59,407 nt of DNA, taken from IMG/VR virus record IMGVR_UViG_3300042375_000244, positions 1 to 59,407 of that record; one strand, given 5' to 3'. This DNA comes from a virus. The notes beneath the pieces are model-generated. The model saw only the letters and a program-made list of their open reading frames with translations. It was not told the origin of the DNA and ran no database searches. Made by a program: the position numbers and the translations under genes. Each line of letters opens with the position of its first letter. Position 1 is the stretch's first letter. Below are positions 58,301-59,407 of this stretch, piece by piece.

Positions 58301-59134
58301 ACGGCTTACAAGCATCCGACCCGACTTGTGCCTTACGTCGCTCTGGCCCTCGCCATCCCCCAACTGACAATGCTTGCGTTCGACATTGACGACGACGATT
58401 ACGAGGCGTTGCGTAAGACAATGCCCGAATACATCCGCAACAAGGGTTCTCTTTTCATCCTCCCCTATAAGAATGAGAAGGGTGATTGGAAGTACATTGA
58501 CACCGCCCCGTTCTTCCCGTGGTCCGCGTTCTCTGACCCAATCGTGCAAGCGACTTTCCGGCAAGATCCCGGTGGTGCCTTGAAGGAAGCGGTTAAACTC
58601 ATCACCTTCTCGGGTCCTATCGTGACAGCCATTGCTGGCATAACCACGGGCCGTGATCCGTTCACGGACAAGGAGATCATTGATCCGCGTCAGACCCCGC
58701 AGAACAAAGCTCTTGCTTTGGTGTCCTATGTCTGGAACCAAGCGATGCCGTCGATGTTGGCGATTGATGCTGTCAATCCTCAGAACGCGGCAGGCGCAAT
58801 CCCCCGTCTGTACAACGATGCGTTCGGTTCAGGCACTGGACTAGACAAGCGCGGTCAGCCCAAGCCTGAGTTCTTAGAAAACGCTGCTCGTCTGTTCGGC
58901 GCTAACATCAATACTCTGGAGCCTGTCACCCAGCGGGCGTTGAACATCAACTACATGACCAACAAAATCCGCGCTTCCGAAAGCCTCCGGGCTCAGATTG
59001 CAAAGGATCAGAGCATGACGCCGGTCGCCCGTCAGAGGGAAATCTTCGCGCTGAACGAGAAGATCCGTGAGGACTACAAGAAGCTCCAAGAGTACGCGAC
59101 GGAGACCGCACGGGCCACCAGCTTGAAGAAGTAG
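52382..59134 (+). CDS. Giant polyvalent virion protein: ParB-like, metallopeptidase and LPD38-like regions, 2250 aa
   Basis: Probably injected with the DNA. Order: N-terminal beta domain (YEVQAPNGTILQIEGPEGAS), a Gly/Ala membrane-prone region (about 100-330), a Pro/Ala linker with VAGQ repeats, a ddrB-type ParB-like domain (about 665-890, with SSEIPGYDPTLQPRDRTRI and NVESGNGRIMALRRIYESRP), and a zinc metallopeptidase region with H1232-E1233-x2-H1236 (LLHEMSHPIQFFW) followed by an SEWVAEKGAQWMSKEL helix. A C-terminal 750-residue region resembles the large-polyvalent-protein domain LPD38 (KLSKITLNIPSQARNGISNT; PLGLPFVTYYYKALPKLVET). No DNA-binding helix-turn-helix follows the ParB part. Confidence 0.82.
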   Translation: MPVYEVQAPNGTILQIEGPEGASEESILSYAEKVAYPAFLAGKKKPEPQQSFLRQVADIPLQIGKGAASDVRSVIDTFGPGKTVSEGARSVEAYAQELLSAQSRKDSAEIARIMDEAKDEGILENVVAAARAFSVAPLDLIAQGVGSTIPRLALARVAGPYGIAALGAYGAASGAGTIKGAIFEETKKELMGRGVSEDVATGLAQKAAAYDGENLGQILIGTGLGVVAGVTGAERIINNALRRIGGAAARRQVGSTFGEGSTEVGRGVFARTALGVAGEAPLEALQGGQEQLAKNLAIQQEGFDRPTFQGVAGSAALDAIVGGAIGGTAGAAFGRRPDVIPPVVSPGSPGAETPPPAIPPAAPGLPTAVPAGAPPGAAVAAAAASPLQTDQSIQNIAAAQTGAVVPSSGPLKRSQTGAPVLAQGATNVVDPQLVTSAAQKLPLFGQGTIGRAFAGQTDVGQTLDPSTRPLALGVLPRDLAGARPRYKTTPLEFADGVTQALFITAPRKDGKKSDRDADYRKWLESQGYSPSEIDLRGKEVRNYIGSLVKKAPGVSLLPVPTFPKVAARAAQQPVAVAGQVAGQVAGQVADPSGRVTTTIADGLGPRYGMEPGAAAPAALAPAVAAPAPSTTDLGPASARTPEPLRVKTIKTGVPSTPEIEVAPQIVELSDIISSEIPGYDPTLQPRDRTRIGSDIQIADIIAKFDPQLLTFDLSTKRGAPIVNQNLNVESGNGRIMALRRIYESRPELAEAYKNELSRLGFDVSGMKNPVLIQRRITPLTPEETQQYLGTANTPDVMPMSALENAKQDAKRISPEMLDLIPEDRDYTYPEFVREFLRRLPATDLNDMLTNEGELTPDGERRVRNAVFAKAFGDPQAVARIAESTDDNIRSISNALIDNIVNFAKVRIAVDEGNIDPGFSTEPLVDAINRISRMRSTGTSLERYISQVDAFNPLPPMTEKFMRLFYSEKARALGRERISDGLGFYAREALKVQPEGQNLGFGLGLPQITPMELIDAAIKRAQGATPPSAVTTAAITMSSVTTKGLDGRRRVTFSDGTATDIQRYETGTSSKVPGWHDVTSDLGEGSYLGKTQNRAIAELLKRKNAQKFVPDTAPIGVVDDPKPTDLGPSNQPVIVGEVPQSVKDSTTLELGPGTAQWFEQNLPGVDNVLRELQYRLYPGTRFTVQTDKPLEGYGRAKTSEGSVVINVDPFQLKEDFEKAGGDYRAKLLHTLLHEMSHPIQFFWVNNADVNTQAAIFAQFLKERSGTAVQRAGLLKYILDQKNSNVDVQTLRERLLKTFSLTDGQFRRLLETERNIGEKSPDIYRKNLSDAYYRKYSEWVAEKGAQWMSKELQGRLPQTVFEKFQKEMFVKLRSIYETVAKLLGVPTSTGAFEKMLSDIWGVKVSTPKARFGVKDGKTNKDSVLSDEAEAAYEKALDGDPSAISKLPGGDTARLNSEKFAKLTTKVRTFFDPTYMIDKYPILSEFRNLLFGKIGMATQRAKDLSDTISKGTPEVQAQSYTFLTTRDANPNIITDENVRKASIEVKKEINRIAQEMVSKKLLSQESLDKYYDQYLPRMYLYYEATGRGVKSPNRTISDQGYLDLRKELSEEERKLLGEIKNPAFLSYVALTRPQSDLAMAEYFSQIKTQSTKGSAEDAKEEDKVNWIAPNSLVEFQGEMVTPYWLLAEANTMDDIARLTEETDPAAAKLMRERADDMRRTAAPEKSRQEAVDLPENYQRLPDSPRYGVLRGAIIQKGIYDDIVGGFVSIPRGEMPFIQRLLGDEQSALVKINQIWKLSKITLNIPSQARNGISNTIGMHFFGGVPLYRIPGYLYRAAKEITENGDSYKDAQKYGITGGTMSAAEMIRVRADLEQYLRKGGGKDGGLFGAFAAARIIAGKGIGAASDTYQRIEVVFKMAMFLHGREKGLSPSASVDAANEALFDYTLVNPNIRYLRNAPLGLPFVTYYYKALPKLVETAYKHPTRLVPYVALALAIPQLTMLAFDIDDDDYEALRKTMPEYIRNKGSLFILPYKNEKGDWKYIDTAPFFPWSAFSDPIVQATFRQDPGGALKEAVKLITFSGPIVTAIAGITTGRDPFTDKEIIDPRQTPQNKALALVSYVWNQAMPSMLAIDAVNPQNAAGAIPRLYNDAFGSGTGLDKRGQPKPEFLENAARLFGANINTLEPVTQRALNINYMTNKIRASESLRAQIAKDQSMTPVARQREIFALNEKIREDYKKLQEYATETARATSLKK
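54107..54142 (+). repeat. Three 12-bp tandem repeats in the polyvalent gene
   Basis: GTTGCTGGACAG three times, encoding VAGQ units in the proline/alanine linker ahead of the ParB-like domain. Confidence 0.85.
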
Positions 59135-59137
59135 AGT

Positions 59138-59180
59138 TTGTCAGAAAGTCAGAAAGCAAGGCTTTATGGTTTTCTGACAA
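59138..59180. terminator. Bidirectional terminator between the polyvalent and helicase genes
   Basis: TTGTCAGAAA (59138-59147) pairs with TTTCTGACAA (59171-59180), and an inner stem AAAGC/GCTTT (59153-59165) stacks inside. A/T-rich flanks on both sides suit termination of the two convergent genes. Confidence 0.6.
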
Positions 59181-59407
59181 TCAAATAAGCCATTCTTTGT
59201 ACCCCTCGGACAGCACCTCGCTGGCGATGTTGATCTTGTTCCGGAGCGCCTTGAGGACCTTCTCCTCAACGGTGTTCTCCGTAACAAGGTCGATGTACGT
59301 CACGTTGTTCTTCTGCCCGATCCGGTGAGCACGGTCCTCTGACTGGATGCGAACCTCCAAATCAAAGCTGTTGGCGTAGTAAATAACCGTCGAGGCTTCT
59401 GTCAGGG
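59181..59407 (-). CDS. SNF2-family helicase, 3' part and repeat-overlap copy
   Basis: Continues the gene at 1-1350. The unique part 59285-59181 supplies the last 34 residues (ending SEGYKEWLI) and stop TGA 59183-59181; bases 59286-59407 duplicate 1-122 and encode the motif VI region. Frame is preserved across the junction. Confidence 0.92.
   Translation of the reverse strand, partial: LTEASTVIYYANSFDLEVRIQSEDRAHRIGQKNNVTYIDLVTENTVEEKVLKALRNKINIASEVLSEGYKEWLI
59286..59407. repeat. Terminal direct repeat (copy 2)
   Basis: Exact copy of 1-122; see copy 1. Confidence 0.95.

Noticed and set aside
1-59407. tRNA genes, insertion sequences and an integrase attachment site
   Set aside because: No cloverleaf, transposase, terminal inverted repeats of an IS, or recombinase gene was recognised by eye.

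Overview
The window is a complete, circularly closed genome of a short-tailed (podovirus-type) tailed phage. The first 122 bases recur exactly at the end (59286-59407), inside one continuous helicase gene, so the unique molecule is 59,285 bp and the ends are only where the circle was opened. The host is very probably an alphaproteobacterium: the phage carries at least two proteins resembling GcrA, a cell-cycle regulator confined to that class, and a consensus chromosomal parS centromere site. No integrase, ParA, complete ParB, RNA polymerase or tRNA gene was seen.

Layout. (1) 59181-59285 joined to 1-1350, minus strand: an SNF2-type helicase. (2) 1462-8794, plus strand: replication genes, comprising an SSB-like protein, an archaeo-eukaryotic-type primase, a UvrD-like helicase and a family A DNA polymerase with leucine at the O-helix position equivalent to E. 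coli Phe762. (3) 8800-14254, minus strand: about 18 tightly packed small genes, many sharing ATGA start/stop overlaps, including GcrA-like regulators, zinc-ribbon proteins, a nucleotide pyrophosphohydrolase-like protein and a secreted-type staphylococcal-nuclease homologue. (4) 14255-14736: a divergent control region with a 49-nt-arm inverted repeat, a 20-A tract and a G-quadruplex motif. (5) 14737-16106, plus strand: small terminase, a PDDEXK-like nuclease and an XRE-type regulator. (6) 16147-18976, minus strand: an island with a MoxR/CobS-type AAA+ ATPase, a degenerate vWA-like partner and two small genes with twin hairpin leaders. (7) 18977-19743: a second divergent region with an iteron-like cluster of CTGTCAG, an AC-rich strand and the parS palindrome. 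(8) 19744-59134, plus strand: the virion and lysis genes, in the order large terminase, portal, internal proteins, lysozyme and spanins, scaffold, capsid, P22 gp4/gp10-like connector and tail proteins, tail fibres and spikes, and ejection proteins ending in a 2250-residue polyvalent protein.

How it fits together. Replication, the leftward accessory operon and the morphogenesis operon each have their own control region. The structural set (portal, gp4-like adaptor, gp10-like nozzle, fibres, ejection proteins, no tape measure or sheath) argues for a short non-contractile tail. The most interesting theme is apparent engagement with the host cell cycle: GcrA-like regulators, a perfect parS without its own ParB, and a leucine-type polymerase (reported in virioplankton work to associate with less aggressive life cycles). 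Overlaid on the genome is a heptamer, CTGTCAG/CTGACAG, found about 60 times by eye against about 7 expected. Readings were made by eye; family assignments rest on motif recognition, not on database searches.
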